Shown here piece after piece: positions 1 through 8,871 of a stretch of DNA of 64,000 nucleotides (position 1 is the first letter of the stretch; each line of letters starts with the position of its first letter). The stretch comes from Cedecea neteri (GTDB taxonomy: Bacteria; Pseudomonadota; Gammaproteobacteria; Enterobacterales; Enterobacteriaceae): contig NZ_CP009459.1 in assembly GCF_000758325.1 (NCBI RefSeq), positions 4,154,001 through 4,218,000 of the forward strand, given 5' to 3'. Under the pieces are notes generated by a model. The model saw only the letters and a list, made by a program, of their open reading frames with translations, did no database searches and was not told where the DNA came from. The translations under genes and the position numbers were made by a program.

Positions 1-578
1 TAAGCCTCGGCCACAAACAGCAGCAGCAGCCAGACCGATCTTTTGCGCCACAGCGTAAAAACGCTGCTTTGCAGATAAGGCGTTTCCAGCGGCGACGACG
101 CGCCCTGCAGCTGGCTGTCCAGCGTGTTTTCGTCCTCAAGTAGCTGAGCGATTTCCTGCGGGCCCAGCACGCCTTTCAGCTTGCCGTAGCTCAGCACCGG
201 AATGTAGTTAGAAGCCGACTTTTTGATATCCACGCAGGCTTCATGGCGCGTTTTTTCCGGCGTTAATGAGAATGCCACGGGCCGCATCAGGTCACTGAGC
301 AGCGCCTCTTTGTCGGCCTGCAGCAGCGATTTTACCGGCACGAGGCCAAACAGATGAGCATCGTCGTCCACCACAAATATCTGCGACGGGATCTGCTCAT
401 TTTTAATGCCCGAACAGAACAACGCCTGCGCATCCTGCACCGAAGTGCCCGGCGGTAAAGCGATGTAATCCTGGCTCAGGTAAGCCAGTACGGTATTTTG
501 TGAGTCTGAGGATGGCAGTTTAACGGACACGGCCAGTGAAGCGCGGGAGTGCGCTGAGGTATTAGTCGAAAATGTCAT
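1..578 (-). CDS. MgtE-family magnesium transporter, N-terminal part (cut by window edge)
   Basis: The frame opens at an ATG at 578 and runs without a stop for 192 codons off the left edge. Residues about 30-90 and 95-155 read as a pair of CBS domains (for example SQIFVVDDDAHLFGLVPV and SNYIPVLSYGKLKGVLG). They are followed by a basic stretch and the start of a membrane segment, RKRSVWLLLLFVAEA, as in MgtE Mg2+ channels, where CBS domains sense Mg2+ and gate the pore. Canonical MgtE has a helical N domain of about 130 residues before the CBS pair; here only about 30 residues precede it, so this is the short form. The M-box riboswitch upstream independently supports Mg2+ transport. Substrate selectivity (Mg, Mn or Co) cannot be decided because the pore is outside the window. 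Confidence 0.85.
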   Translation of the reverse strand, partial: MTFSTNTSAHSRASLAVSVKLPSSDSQNTVLAYLSQDYIALPPGTSVQDAQALFCSGIKNEQIPSQIFVVDDDAHLFGLVPVKSLLQADKEALLSDLMRPVAFSLTPEKTRHEACVDIKKSASNYIPVLSYGKLKGVLGPQEIAQLLEDENTLDSQLQGASSPLETPYLQSSVFTLWRKRSVWLLLLFVAEA

Positions 579-592
579 GATTTTTCCCCGGT

Positions 593-612
593 TACTGTTT
601 TAAAAATAAACA
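593..612 (-). promoter_or_regulatory. Short hairpin in front of the mgtE ribosome binding site
   Basis: The inverted repeat ACTGTTT/AAACAGT has a loop of about 6 nt and lies between the M-box and the start codon. It could be part of the riboswitch expression platform. Only the repeat itself is seen; its role is inferred. Confidence 0.3.
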
Positions 613-670
613 GTCCTCATCCTGGGGCGAAGCAAGATATGAGAGTGCTGACGCTATCTCCATGTCTCGG

Positions 671-816
671 TTTTAGCACTGTACAACGTATCCCCAAAAG
701 CGGGGGAAGTTACCTGGGGTTATACCTTCGCTCGATATAACCTGTCCTAATCTTGGGCGTCTCTCGACGTCGTCAGATCAGCAACCTATGTTTGTACAGG
801 AGCCTCGCCTAACGAG
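671..816 (-). promoter_or_regulatory. M-box (ykoK leader) magnesium riboswitch
   Basis: Read on the minus strand, the leader of the MgtE gene begins with the M-box signature GUUAGGCGAGGCUCCUGUAC, continues with an AGAGACGCCCAAG segment like the M-box P2/P4 core, and ends with the conserved GUACAGUGCUAAAACC block. Order and spacing fit the M-box aptamer, which in known cases stops expression when Mg2+ is plentiful. No clear U-tract terminator is visible between the aptamer and the ATG. A short A/T-rich hairpin at 593-612, just before the ribosome binding site, could be part of the expression platform. The assignment rests on recognised consensus blocks, not a covariance-model score. Confidence 0.85.
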
Positions 817-839
817 ATACTGCAAGTCTTCCGCGGCCT

Positions 840-867
840 ATAGTAGGGATTTAAACTTCAGGCGCAA
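840..867 (-). promoter_or_regulatory. Probable sigma-70 promoter of the M-box/mgtE transcript
   Basis: On the minus strand a -35-like TTGCGC (862-867) and a -10-like TACTAT (840-845) are separated by 16 bp. Transcription would start near 832, about 16 nt before the first conserved M-box bases, which is the expected placement. Confidence 0.5.
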
Positions 868-914
868 GGCAAAGAGCCTGCGCTGTTTAGGGTTTATTTA
901 TGCTTTTTTTCTGC

Positions 915-1985
915 TCAGTCGTAGAGTTTATCGCTGGTCACCGCCGGCCTGCCTTGCCCCGCACCCACTCGCCGCACTGACGCCTGCACCTTCAGCGTGC
1001 CGCCCAACAGAATATTCACCACCGGCGCTTCCGGGCGCATCAGGCGCTGCTGCAGCAGCTGAACCGCCTCCTCACCCAGCTCGTCTCTGGGAACATGAAC
1101 CGAGGTTAAAGCCACATCATGAATTTCGGCCAGGTTAAAGCCGTCGATGCTCATCACCGACATATCCTGCGGCACGCGCAGCCCTGCTTTTTGCAGAGCG
1201 CTGACGGCTCCCGCGGCCATGAAATCGCCCCCGACTAACAGCGCGCTCGGCCAGGCCGGCCGCGGCGTAGCCGCCAGATAGTCGCTGATTAAGGCCTCGC
1301 TCTCTTTGGCACCGAAGCTTTGGGCGACCAGCAGATGCCGGGTTTCATCAAACGACAGATTACGGCAGTCCCACGCATCCCGAATCCCGGCGAGGCGCAG
1401 CTCCATGGTGTAGCGACGCAGGCACATTAGCGTTAGCACGCCTTTATGTCCCATGTCGAACAGATAATTTGCGGCAAAGCGGCCCGTCATCAGGTGATCC
1501 GGCGTGACGCCAGAAAGACGCATTTTGCGATCCTGGCAGTTGATCAGCACGCAGGGCTTGCCCAGATCCGCCGCCAGATCGTGGATGTGCGTATCATCAA
1601 TCCCCAACAGAATGGCCGCTTCGGTTTCCGGCTCGTTCATCTTACTGAGAAACAATCCGGTATCGCTGTCATTCTCTTCCAGTGTGCAGAAGCGCAGCCT
1701 GGCGTCGTGAGGCACCAGCGCCTTGCCGATGCCCTGCATCACTCGGTAGTAGAAGACATCCAGCCGCTCATCAAACGCCCGACGGGGCGCAAAAACCACC
1801 AGGCTGTTGACCAATAATCTGCCCGCCGCAATACCCTGCAATACCCCCTTCGCTTTGGCGCAGGCCAGTACCCGCTGGCGGGCCGACTCGCTGGTATTCC
1901 CCTTGCCCGCCAGCACGCGGGAAACGGTGCTTATCGACAGCCCCGTTTGCGCGGCAATTTCGGTGATTTTTAGCGTTTTACTCAT
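915..1985 (-). CDS. LacI-family transcriptional repressor next to the MFS/GH31 genes
   Basis: This 356-residue protein has a LacI-type helix-turn-helix at residues about 6-28 (ITEIAAQTGLSISTVSRVLA), then a hinge and a periplasmic-binding-protein-like effector domain ending in the usual dimerisation half. Length is typical of the family. It is transcribed divergently from the MFS transporter and GH31 glycosidase genes, so it most likely represses them, and itself, in the absence of an oligosaccharide. Two matching palindromes in the divergent intergenic region (2012-2025 and 2089-2102) are candidate operators. The inducer is unknown; an alpha-glycoside or its hydrolysis product is the natural guess. 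Confidence 0.88.
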   Translation of the reverse strand: MSKTLKITEIAAQTGLSISTVSRVLAGKGNTSESARQRVLACAKAKGVLQGIAAGRLLVNSLVVFAPRRAFDERLDVFYYRVMQGIGKALVPHDARLRFCTLEENDSDTGLFLSKMNEPETEAAILLGIDDTHIHDLAADLGKPCVLINCQDRKMRLSGVTPDHLMTGRFAANYLFDMGHKGVLTLMCLRRYTMELRLAGIRDAWDCRNLSFDETRHLLVAQSFGAKESEALISDYLAATPRPAWPSALLVGGDFMAAGAVSALQKAGLRVPQDMSVMSIDGFNLAEIHDVALTSVHVPRDELGEEAVQLLQQRLMRPEAPVVNILLGGTLKVQASVRRVGAGQGRPAVTSDKLYD

Positions 1986-2011
1986 TTTGTGATCGACGCC
2001 CGTTTGTGAAA

Positions 2012-2025
2012 TGAAAAAATTTTCA
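2012..2025. promoter_or_regulatory. Candidate LacI-family operator, copy 1
   Basis: The 14-bp near-palindrome TGAAAAAATTTTCA lies 27 bp upstream of the repressor start codon. It matches copy 2 at 12 of 14 positions. Even-length palindromes with A/T-rich arms are usual for LacI-family sites, although many have a central CG that is missing here. Function is inferred. Confidence 0.45.
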
Positions 2026-2088
2026 TGACTGCCAATACGCCATAGTGCCGGAGGTTTAGCGTTATTTCTTCGCGTCGGATCGAGGTAG

Positions 2089-2102
2089 TGAAAATATTTG
2101 CA
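2089..2102. promoter_or_regulatory. Candidate LacI-family operator, copy 2
   Basis: TGAAAATATTTGCA repeats the pattern of copy 1, 77 bp away centre to centre (about seven helical turns), on the side of the MFS transporter gene. Two phased sites could allow DNA looping by a tetrameric or bridging repressor. Function is inferred. Confidence 0.4.
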
Positions 2103-2280
2103 AAAATTGCGCTATTGGTTGGCTGATAACTCAATTACGCTCCGTTTTGTTGACCGATAAGGTTCTCATTGAAAACACAAACAAAATTAAATACATAAAA
2201 ATCAAATAATTAAATTACATCCATCGCCAAAGATAGTGGCATACCAATTCTACTAATTACCCTACAAGGTGGAGTGAACT

Positions 2281-3582
2281 ATGAGTCATGGCATCGACCA
2301 ACCGATAACCGCCGCTAAGGCAGGACGCGTTTTCCGGCATTTGCGCTGGTGGGTTCTGGTTCTGTTCTTACTTGGCGTCACCGTGAATTACATCACGCGT
2401 AATGCGCTGGGGATCCTGGCGCCTGAGCTGAAAACCTCCCTCGGCATTACAACCGAACAGTATTCCTGGATAGTCGGTGCTTTTCAGCTGGCCTATACCC
2501 TGTTCCAGCCTATCTGCGGCTGGCTGATAGACGTGATTGGCCTGAAGATCGGTTTTCTGATCTGCGCCAGCATCTGGGCGGTGATGTGCATGCTGCATGC
2601 CGGAGCCGGGAGCTGGTTACAGCTGGCTCTTTTGCGCTTCATGATGGGCGGTGCGGAGGCTGCAGCCACGCCCGCCAACGCCAAAACGCTGGGTGAATGG
2701 TTCCCGAAAAAAGAACGCCCGATTGCCGCAGGCTGGGCCGGAGTGGGCTTTTCCATCGGCGCGATGCTGGCTCCGCCGATTATCTATTTTGCCCACAGTT
2801 TTTTTGGCTGGCAGGGGGCCTTTATGTTCAGCGGAGCGCTGGCGCTGGGGTGGGTTGTACTGTGGTGGCTGTTTTACCACAACCCGGAACAGCACCCGAA
2901 CCTGAGCAAGGAAGAGCTGGCGTTTATCAAACAGGACAACGAGCCGCCCGCCGTGAAACTGCCCTTCTTTACTGCCCTGAAAACCGTCTCCAAAAACAAA
3001 CGTTTCTACGGTATCGCCATTCCGGCCTTTATGGCAGAACCCGCCTGGGCAGTCCTGAGCTTCTGGGTTCCGCTTTACCTGGCCAACGAGCGCGGCATGG
3101 ATCTCAAACAGATTGCTATGTTCGCCTGGCTGCCGTTCCTGGCCGCCGATATCGGCAGCATTGCCAGCGGCTATCTGACCAAAGTTTACGTCCGTATTTT
3201 TGGCTGTTCGCGCACCAACTCCGTGGTGGCGAGCTCGGTGACCGGCGCGTTCCTGATGCTTTCTCTGGCGCTGGTCGCCGTCACCAAAGATCCCTGGATT
3301 GCCATCCTGCTTATCTCCATCGGCGGCTTCGGGCACCAGATTATCTCCTGCATGCTCAGCGCGCTGGTGGTGGACTCGTTTGATAAAGGCCAGATGGCCA
3401 CCGTCAACGGAATGCGCGGCTCCGCGGCGTGGATTGCCAGCTTTATCTTCTCTCTGATCATCGGCGTCACCGCCGACAAGATTGGCTTCAACCCGCTGTT
3501 TATCGCCATGGGCTTTTTTGATCTGATCGGCGCGGTGTTCCTGGTGGCGTTTATCGCCGAACGCCGCGCAAAACGCACCTGA
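2281..3582 (+). CDS. MFS sugar/sugar-acid transporter (ExuT/ACS-type)
   Basis: This is a 433-residue inner-membrane protein with about 12 hydrophobic segments. The N-terminal half carries features of the anion:cation symporter branch of the major facilitator superfamily, for example NYITRNALGILAPEL and GEWFPKKERPIAAGWAGVG, which are typical of hexuronate and galactonate carriers. A good ribosome binding site (AAGGTGGAGTGAACT) fixes the ATG at 2281. The glycosidase gene follows after 14 bp, so the two are co-transcribed, and it probably imports the substrate of that enzyme. ACS members usually carry acids, so a uronic-acid-containing or modified oligosaccharide is possible; the exact substrate is not visible. 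Confidence 0.85.
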   Translation: MSHGIDQPITAAKAGRVFRHLRWWVLVLFLLGVTVNYITRNALGILAPELKTSLGITTEQYSWIVGAFQLAYTLFQPICGWLIDVIGLKIGFLICASIWAVMCMLHAGAGSWLQLALLRFMMGGAEAAATPANAKTLGEWFPKKERPIAAGWAGVGFSIGAMLAPPIIYFAHSFFGWQGAFMFSGALALGWVVLWWLFYHNPEQHPNLSKEELAFIKQDNEPPAVKLPFFTALKTVSKNKRFYGIAIPAFMAEPAWAVLSFWVPLYLANERGMDLKQIAMFAWLPFLAADIGSIASGYLTKVYVRIFGCSRTNSVVASSVTGAFLMLSLALVAVTKDPWIAILLISIGGFGHQIISCMLSALVVDSFDKGQMATVNGMRGSAAWIASFIFSLIIGVTADKIGFNPLFIAMGFFDLIGAVFLVAFIAERRAKRT

Positions 3583-3596
3583 ATGGATGGTCTCTC

Positions 3597-5960
3597 ATGA
3601 AAACACTTAAGAACTGGACTCTCGTAAAACAAGATGACAGCCAGGTTATCCTGACCCTCGACGGCAAGCATTCGCTACACCTGTATGTGCTGGAAGAGAA
3701 GCTGTTTCGCGTGCTGATTAAGCGCCACCAGGGCCTGGCGCTGGACCGCACCTGGAGCATCGCCCCGCAGCAGGATGTTCCGTGGGAGGGGCGCGACCGC
3801 GAAAGCCTCTCCGGGTTTACCCTGCCCGGCTTCACGCTGGAACAGAAATCGGATGCTCTCCTCATCAGTACCGAAAGCCTGCGCGTGACAGTGCATCAGC
3901 CGCTTTACCTGGAGTGGGAATACAAATCCGAACAGGGCGAATGGCTGCCTCTCGCCTGCGATCGCCCCACCAGCGCCTACCAGCTTAACGCTCACGGTGA
4001 TGGCGTGGCCCACTATCAGCGGCGCTTTGCCGGGGAGCGCTTTTACGGCCTGGGTGAAAAAGCCGGGCCGCTTAACCGCACCGGCAGACGCTACGAGATG
4101 CGTAACCTGGACGCAATGGGCTATAACGCGGTGTCGACCGACCCGCTTTACAAGCATATTCCCTTCACTATTACGCGCCGGGAAGACGTCAGCTTTGGCC
4201 TGTTCTATGACAACCTGAGCAGCTGCTGGCTGGATCTGGGCAACGAGATCGACAACTATCATCTGGCCTATCGCCGCTGGCAGGCGGAAGCCGGCGACCT
4301 GGACTATTACCTGTTTCTCGGCCCGCGCGTGCTGGACGTCACCAAAGCCTTTGTGCGCCTGACCGGGAAAACCTTCTTCGGGCCCAAATGGAGCCTCGGT
4401 TACAGCGGCTCAACGATGCATTACACCGACGCGCCGGACGCCCAAAATCAGCTGATGAACTTTATCCGGCTGGGCCAGCAGCACGCGATTCCGTGCGACT
4501 CTTTCCAGCTGTCGTCGGGCTATACCTCGATCAATAACAAACGCTACGTGTTTAACTGGAATTATGAAAAAGTGCCGCAGCCGAAGGTGATGAGCCAGGC
4601 GTTTATGGCGGCCGGGATCCGCCTTGCGGCTAACATCAAGCCTTGTCTACTGCAGGATCACCCACGCTATGAGGAGGTTGCCAAAGGCGGATTGTTTATC
4701 AAAGATTCGGAATCTGATACGCCGGAACGCTCCAGCTTCTGGGACGATGAAGGCTCTCATCTGGACTTCACCAACCCGGCCACGGTGAAGTGGTGGCAGG
4801 CTGGTGTCACCACACAGCTGTTGGAAATGGGCATTGGCTCCACCTGGAACGACAACAACGAATACGAAGTGTGGGACGGGGAAGCGCGGTGCCACGGCTT
4901 TGGCCAACCGATAGCCATCAAACATATTCGCCCGGTCATGCCGCTGCTGATGATGCGCGCTTCGATGGAGGCTCAGCAGAAATTTTCCCCGGAGAAACGC
5001 CCGTATCTGATTTCCCGTTCCGGCTGCGCCGGGATGCAGCGCTACGTCCAGACGTGGAGCGGCGACAACCGCACCAGCTGGGATACGCTGCGTTACAACA
5101 CCCGCATGGGCGTCGGCATGAGCCTGTCCGGCCTGTTCAACGTCGGGCATGACGTCGGCGGTTTTTCAGGTGACAAGCCAGACGCCGAGCTTTTCGTGCG
5201 CTGGGTTCAGAACGGCGTGATGCACCCACGCTTTACCATCCATTCATGGAATGATGACCACACCGTAAACGAACCGTGGATGTATCCGGCGGTGACTCCG
5301 GCCATTCGCAGCGCCATTGAGCTGCGCTATCGCCTGCTGCCCTATTTCTACACGCTGCTGTGGCAGGCGCATGCGGATGATGAACCGATGCTGCGGCCGA
5401 CCTTCCTCGATCATGAACACGATGTGAACACATTTGAAGAGTGCGATGAATTCATGCTGGGCAGGGATCTTCTGGTGGCAAGCGTGGTGGAGCCGGGACA
5501 GCGCGAACGCGCTTTATGGCTGCCGGCCAATAAACACGGCTGGTACAACTATGACACCGGCCAGTGGTTTAGCGGCGGCCAGACCATCACCCTGCCCGCC
5601 CCGCTTGAGCGTCTGCCGCTGCTGGTTCGCGCCGGTGCGGCTCTGCCTCACAGCGAACGTATCAGCTACGTTTCTCCGCAGGACGATACCGTTCGTGAGC
5701 TGAAAATTTACCCGCTACAGGGCGCCGGGGTTTCCCAGGGCATGTTGTTTGAGGATGATGGTGAATCCTGGGGTTATAAAGAAGGCAACGCGCTGTGGCT
5801 TAGCTGGGAAATAACCTGCTCAGCCAACGAGATTAACGTGGTCTTTAGCCGTAAGGGGGATTATTTGCCCGCGTGGCGCGAGATTAAGCTGTCTTTGCCT
5901 GAGGGAGAAAAGCGTCGATTGCTGGTGAACGGCGTGGAATGCGAGGTGTGGGGGCTGTAG
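3597..5960 (+). CDS. Glycoside hydrolase family 31 enzyme (alpha-glucosidase/alpha-xylosidase type)
   Basis: The protein has 787 residues with the GH31 plan: N-terminal beta-sandwich, catalytic barrel from about residue 260, and C-terminal beta domains. The nucleophile motif reads STWNDNNEYE with predicted nucleophile D419. The acid/base lies in TWSGDNRTSWD with predicted D490. GIRLAANIKPCLL and HPRFTIHSW are further conserved barrel segments. There is no signal peptide, so it acts in the cytoplasm on sugar brought in by the adjacent MFS carrier. GH31 also covers alpha-xylosidases and sulfoquinovosidases; the YihQ-type sulfonate-binding residues cannot be judged by eye, so specificity stays open. 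Confidence 0.92.
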   Translation: MKTLKNWTLVKQDDSQVILTLDGKHSLHLYVLEEKLFRVLIKRHQGLALDRTWSIAPQQDVPWEGRDRESLSGFTLPGFTLEQKSDALLISTESLRVTVHQPLYLEWEYKSEQGEWLPLACDRPTSAYQLNAHGDGVAHYQRRFAGERFYGLGEKAGPLNRTGRRYEMRNLDAMGYNAVSTDPLYKHIPFTITRREDVSFGLFYDNLSSCWLDLGNEIDNYHLAYRRWQAEAGDLDYYLFLGPRVLDVTKAFVRLTGKTFFGPKWSLGYSGSTMHYTDAPDAQNQLMNFIRLGQQHAIPCDSFQLSSGYTSINNKRYVFNWNYEKVPQPKVMSQAFMAAGIRLAANIKPCLLQDHPRYEEVAKGGLFIKDSESDTPERSSFWDDEGSHLDFTNPATVKWWQAGVTTQLLEMGIGSTWNDNNEYEVWDGEARCHGFGQPIAIKHIRPVMPLLMMRASMEAQQKFSPEKRPYLISRSGCAGMQRYVQTWSGDNRTSWDTLRYNTRMGVGMSLSGLFNVGHDVGGFSGDKPDAELFVRWVQNGVMHPRFTIHSWNDDHTVNEPWMYPAVTPAIRSAIELRYRLLPYFYTLLWQAHADDEPMLRPTFLDHEHDVNTFEECDEFMLGRDLLVASVVEPGQRERALWLPANKHGWYNYDTGQWFSGGQTITLPAPLERLPLLVRAGAALPHSERISYVSPQDDTVRELKIYPLQGAGVSQGMLFEDDGESWGYKEGNALWLSWEITCSANEINVVFSRKGDYLPAWREIKLSLPEGEKRRLLVNGVECEVWGL

Positions 5961-6070
5961 TTCCCCTCACCCCGGCCCTCTCCCCAGAGGGGCGAGGGAG
6001 AAAACCACGGGAGGTAGATTCCTCGATCTGTCCCCTCTCCCTTTAAGGGAGAGGGTTAAGGTGAGGGTAA
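5961..6070. repeat. ~110-bp palindromic intergenic repeat, copy A
   Basis: The element starts TTCCCCTCACCCCGGCCCTC and ends GGGAGAGGGTTAAGGTGAGG, so its ends are inverted repeats of each other. Internal CTCCCC/GGGGCGAGG and CCCTCTCCCTTTAAGGGAGAGGG pairs add further stems. A second copy lies at 20378-20486. It fills the gap between the stop codons of two convergent genes, where it may also end transcription from both sides. Confidence 0.85.
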
Positions 6071-6078
6071 AAGTAAAA

Positions 6079-7674
6079 TTACCCGTCGATCCCTTTGCTG
6101 CGCAGGTAATCTTCGTAACCACCGGTGAAGTCAATCACGCGCTCTGGGGTAATTTCCAGTACGCGAGTTGCCAGCGAACTAACAAACTCACGGTCGTGGG
6201 AAACGAAGATCAGCGTGCCCTGGTACATCTCCAGCGCCATGTTCAGCGACTCGATGGATTCCATATCCAGGTGGTTCGTTGGTTCATCCATGATCAGGAT
6301 GTTTGGTTTTTCCATCATCAGCTTGCCGAACAGCATGCGGCCCTTCTCGCCCCCGGAGAGGACTTTAGCCGGCTTCTTGATGTCGTCCTGGCTGAACAGC
6401 AGACGACCCAGGATGCTGCGCACCGCCTGCTCGTCATCGCCTTCCTGCTTCCACTGGCTCATCCAGTCAAAGACGGTCAGATCGTTTTCGAACTCGTATT
6501 CGTGATCCTGGGCGTAGTAACCAATCTGAGCGTTCTCAGACCACTTCACGCTGCCGTTTTCCGGGGCCAGCTCGCCGACCAGGGTTTTCAGCATCGTGGA
6601 TTTACCCACGCCGTTGGCACCCAGAATGGCAATCTTCTCGCCTACTTCCAGCAGCAGGTTGAAGTTTTTAAACAGCGGGCCATTCTCAAACCCTTTAGTC
6701 ACGGCTTCAACTTCAAGAGCGTTACGGAACAGTTTCTTATCCTGCTCGAAGCGGATGAACGGGTTCTGGCGGCTGGAGGCCTTCACTTCGTCCAGCTTGA
6801 TTTTATCAATCTGACGGGCACGAGAGGTCGCCTGGCGAGATTTAGAGGCGTTGGCGCTAAAGCGGCTCACGAAGGATTGCAGGTCAGCAATCTGCGCTTT
6901 CTTCTTCGCGTTGTCCGCCAGCAGGCGCTCGCGAGCCTGAGTTGCCGCCGTCATGTACTCGTCGTAGTTGCCCGGATAAACGCGCAGCTCGCCGTAGTCG
7001 AGATCAGCCATGTGGGTGCAGACCATGTTCAGGAAGTGACGGTCGTGCGAAATGATGATCATGGTGCTGTCGCGTTCGTTCAGCGTCTGCTCCAGCCAGC
7101 GGATGGTGTCGATATCCAGGTTGTTCGTAGGTTCGTCGAGCAGCAGGATGTCCGGGTTAGAGAACAGCGCCTGCGCCAGCAGCACACGCAGTTTCCAGCC
7201 GGGAGCGACTTCGCTCATCGGGCCGTAGTGCTGCTCCAGCGGAATGCCCACGCCAAGCAGCAATTCGCCCGCACGCGCTTCTGCGGTGTAGCCGTCCATC
7301 TCGCCGTATTTCACTTCGAGGTCGGCAACTTTGTAACCGTCTTCTTCGCTCATCTCCGGCAGGGCATAAATGCGGTCGCGTTCCTGCTTCACTTCCCACA
7401 GCTCGCCGTGGCCCATGATAACGGTGTCGAGTACGGTGAATTTCTCGAAGGCGAACTGATCCTGGCGCAGCTTACCGATACGCTCGTTAGGGTCGAGAGA
7501 AACGTTGCCAAGCGTAGGCTCTAAGTCCCCGCCGAGGATTTTCATGAACGTGGATTTGCCGCTTCCGTTCGCGCCGATCAGGCCATAACGGTTGCCGCCG
7601 CCAAATTTAACGGAAATATTTTCGAACAGCGGTTTGCTGCCAAACTGCATGGTAACGTTGCTGGATACAAGCAC
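6079..7674 (-). CDS. ybiT: ABC-F family ATPase YbiT
   Basis: A soluble ABC-F protein with two ATP-binding cassettes: Walker [10 protein letters not shown] near residue 36 and GANGVGKST near 351, signatures [10 protein letters not shown] and LSGGEKGR, and Walker [13 protein letters not shown] and [16 protein letters not shown] proteins bind the ribosomal E site and modulate translation rather than transport. I start at the GTG at 7674 (531 residues), since that matches the E. coli YbiT N terminus ([10 protein letters not shown]) and has an AGGA box eight bases upstream. An ATG at 7728 would add 18 non-conserved residues. The protein is nearly identical to E. coli YbiT through most of its length. 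Confidence 0.95.
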   Translation of the reverse strand: MLVSSNVTMQFGSKPLFENISVKFGGGNRYGLIGANGSGKSTFMKILGGDLEPTLGNVSLDPNERIGKLRQDQFAFEKFTVLDTVIMGHGELWEVKQERDRIYALPEMSEEDGYKVADLEVKYGEMDGYTAEARAGELLLGVGIPLEQHYGPMSEVAPGWKLRVLLAQALFSNPDILLLDEPTNNLDIDTIRWLEQTLNERDSTMIIISHDRHFLNMVCTHMADLDYGELRVYPGNYDEYMTAATQARERLLADNAKKKAQIADLQSFVSRFSANASKSRQATSRARQIDKIKLDEVKASSRQNPFIRFEQDKKLFRNALEVEAVTKGFENGPLFKNFNLLLEVGEKIAILGANGVGKSTMLKTLVGELAPENGSVKWSENAQIGYYAQDHEYEFENDLTVFDWMSQWKQEGDDEQAVRSILGRLLFSQDDIKKPAKVLSGGEKGRMLFGKLMMEKPNILIMDEPTNHLDMESIESLNMALEMYQGTLIFVSHDREFVSSLATRVLEITPERVIDFTGGYEDYLRSKGIDG

Positions 7675-7912
7675 TGGTATGTCCTGGAGAAATAAGTTGT
7701 CGAGATTTTGGAATGTGATTTCGGCCACATTATGCCATAACTATGATAAAGGGTCGCCCCGCATCTTCACCGTACAATAGTTAATCAGTGTGAAAAAATT
7801 GTGATTTCATCCACATCTGATTTCCCAGATGAATGTAATGCACATATAATGCGCGGCTGAATCGTCCATGAACACTCACTAGCTGGCCCGTCTGGCATAA
7901 CACTCGCATAAC
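7675..7912. promoter_or_regulatory. Divergent promoter region ybiT/ldtB
   Basis: 238 bp between two divergent start codons must hold both promoters. An AT-rich stretch around 7780-7860 is visible, but I could not assign convincing -35/-10 boxes or a known operator. Confidence 0.4.
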
Positions 7913-8827
7913 ATGACTATGAAATTACGCTCGCTTTTACTGGCTTTTGTGGCTGTCGCGTCTTTCTCTGCTTCCGCCGTGACTTATCCGTTACCGACTA
8001 ACGGCAGCCGCCTGGTTGGTGAAAACCAGGTTATCACTATTCCTGAAGGCAGCACCGCACCGCTGGAAGAGTATGCCGCACAGTACCAGATGGGTCTGTC
8101 TAACATGCTGGAAGCTAACCCAGGGATTGACCCGTACCTGCCAAAAGCCGGTACCATTCTGAACATCCCTCAGCAGCTGATCCTGCCGGACACCGTGCAT
8201 GAAGGGATTGTGATCAACAGCGCCGAAATGCGCCTCTACTATTACCCGAAAGGCACCAACACCGTGATCGTGCTGCCAATCGGTATCGGCCAGTTGGGGA
8301 AAGATACCCCGATCAACTGGACCACCAAAGTAGAGCGTAAGAAAAATGGCCCAACCTGGACCCCGACGGCGAAAATGCATGCGGAATACGCCGCAGCCGG
8401 TACACCGCTGCCGGCCGTTGTCCCTGCAGGCCCGGATAACCCAATGGGCCTGTACGCGCTGTACATCGGTAACCTGTATGCGATTCACGGCACCAACGCC
8501 AACTTTGGTATCGGCCTGCGCGTAAGCCACGGCTGCGTGCGTCTGCGTAACGAAGACATCAAGTTCCTGTTCGACAACGTGCCAGTTGGCACCCGCGTTC
8601 AGTTTATTGATGAGCCGGTAAAAGCCACCACCGAGCCGGATGGCAGCCGTTATATCGAAGTTCACAACCCGCTTTCCACCACCGAAGCGCAGTTCAACTC
8701 CGATGAAATCGTGCCGATTAAACTGACCAGCAGCGTTCAGCAGGTCACCGCCCAGTCCGACGTTGACACCACCGTTGTTGACCAGGCGATTCAGAACCGT
8801 TCCGGGATGCCGGTTCGTCTGAACTAA
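7913..8827 (+). CDS. ldtB: L,D-transpeptidase LdtB (YbiS), links Braun lipoprotein to peptidoglycan
   Basis: 304 residues with an N-terminal signal peptide (cleavage after ASFSASA), a LysM-like segment (residues about 40-90) and a YkuD catalytic domain. The catalytic motif HGTNAN...SHGCVRL is present, with active-site Cys at residue 208. In E. coli this periplasmic enzyme attaches Lpp to the meso-diaminopimelate residue of peptidoglycan; ErfK and YcfS are paralogues, but sequence identity here is clearly highest with YbiS. Divergent to ybiT, as in E. coli, though the pair sits in a different chromosomal neighbourhood. Confidence 0.95.
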   Translation: MTMKLRSLLLAFVAVASFSASAVTYPLPTNGSRLVGENQVITIPEGSTAPLEEYAAQYQMGLSNMLEANPGIDPYLPKAGTILNIPQQLILPDTVHEGIVINSAEMRLYYYPKGTNTVIVLPIGIGQLGKDTPINWTTKVERKKNGPTWTPTAKMHAEYAAAGTPLPAVVPAGPDNPMGLYALYIGNLYAIHGTNANFGIGLRVSHGCVRLRNEDIKFLFDNVPVGTRVQFIDEPVKATTEPDGSRYIEVHNPLSTTEAQFNSDEIVPIKLTSSVQQVTAQSDVDTTVVDQAIQNRSGMPVRLN

Positions 8828-8847
8828 GCTCAAGTTGATTAAAAAAT

Positions 8848-8871
8848 AGCGGCCTGCGGGCCGCTTTTTTA
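8848..8871 (+). terminator. Rho-independent terminator of ldtB
   Basis: A perfect 7-bp stem AGCGGCC/GGCCGCT with a TGCG loop is followed by six T residues, 20 bp after the ldtB stop. Confidence 0.9.

Noticed and set aside
824-914. Stem GCGCAAGGC/GCCTGCGC as terminator of the LacI-type gene
   Set aside because: It has a bulge and no T-run on the relevant strand; it also overlaps the proposed mgtE promoter.
2617-3336. 239-codon open frame antisense to the MFS transporter
   Set aside because: Composition rich in Gly/Gln/His with no domain; shadow of the transporter.
6061-7524. 487-codon open frame antisense to ybiT
   Set aside because: It mirrors a highly conserved ABC-F gene, has no family features and no ribosome binding site; a by-product of GC-rich codon use.
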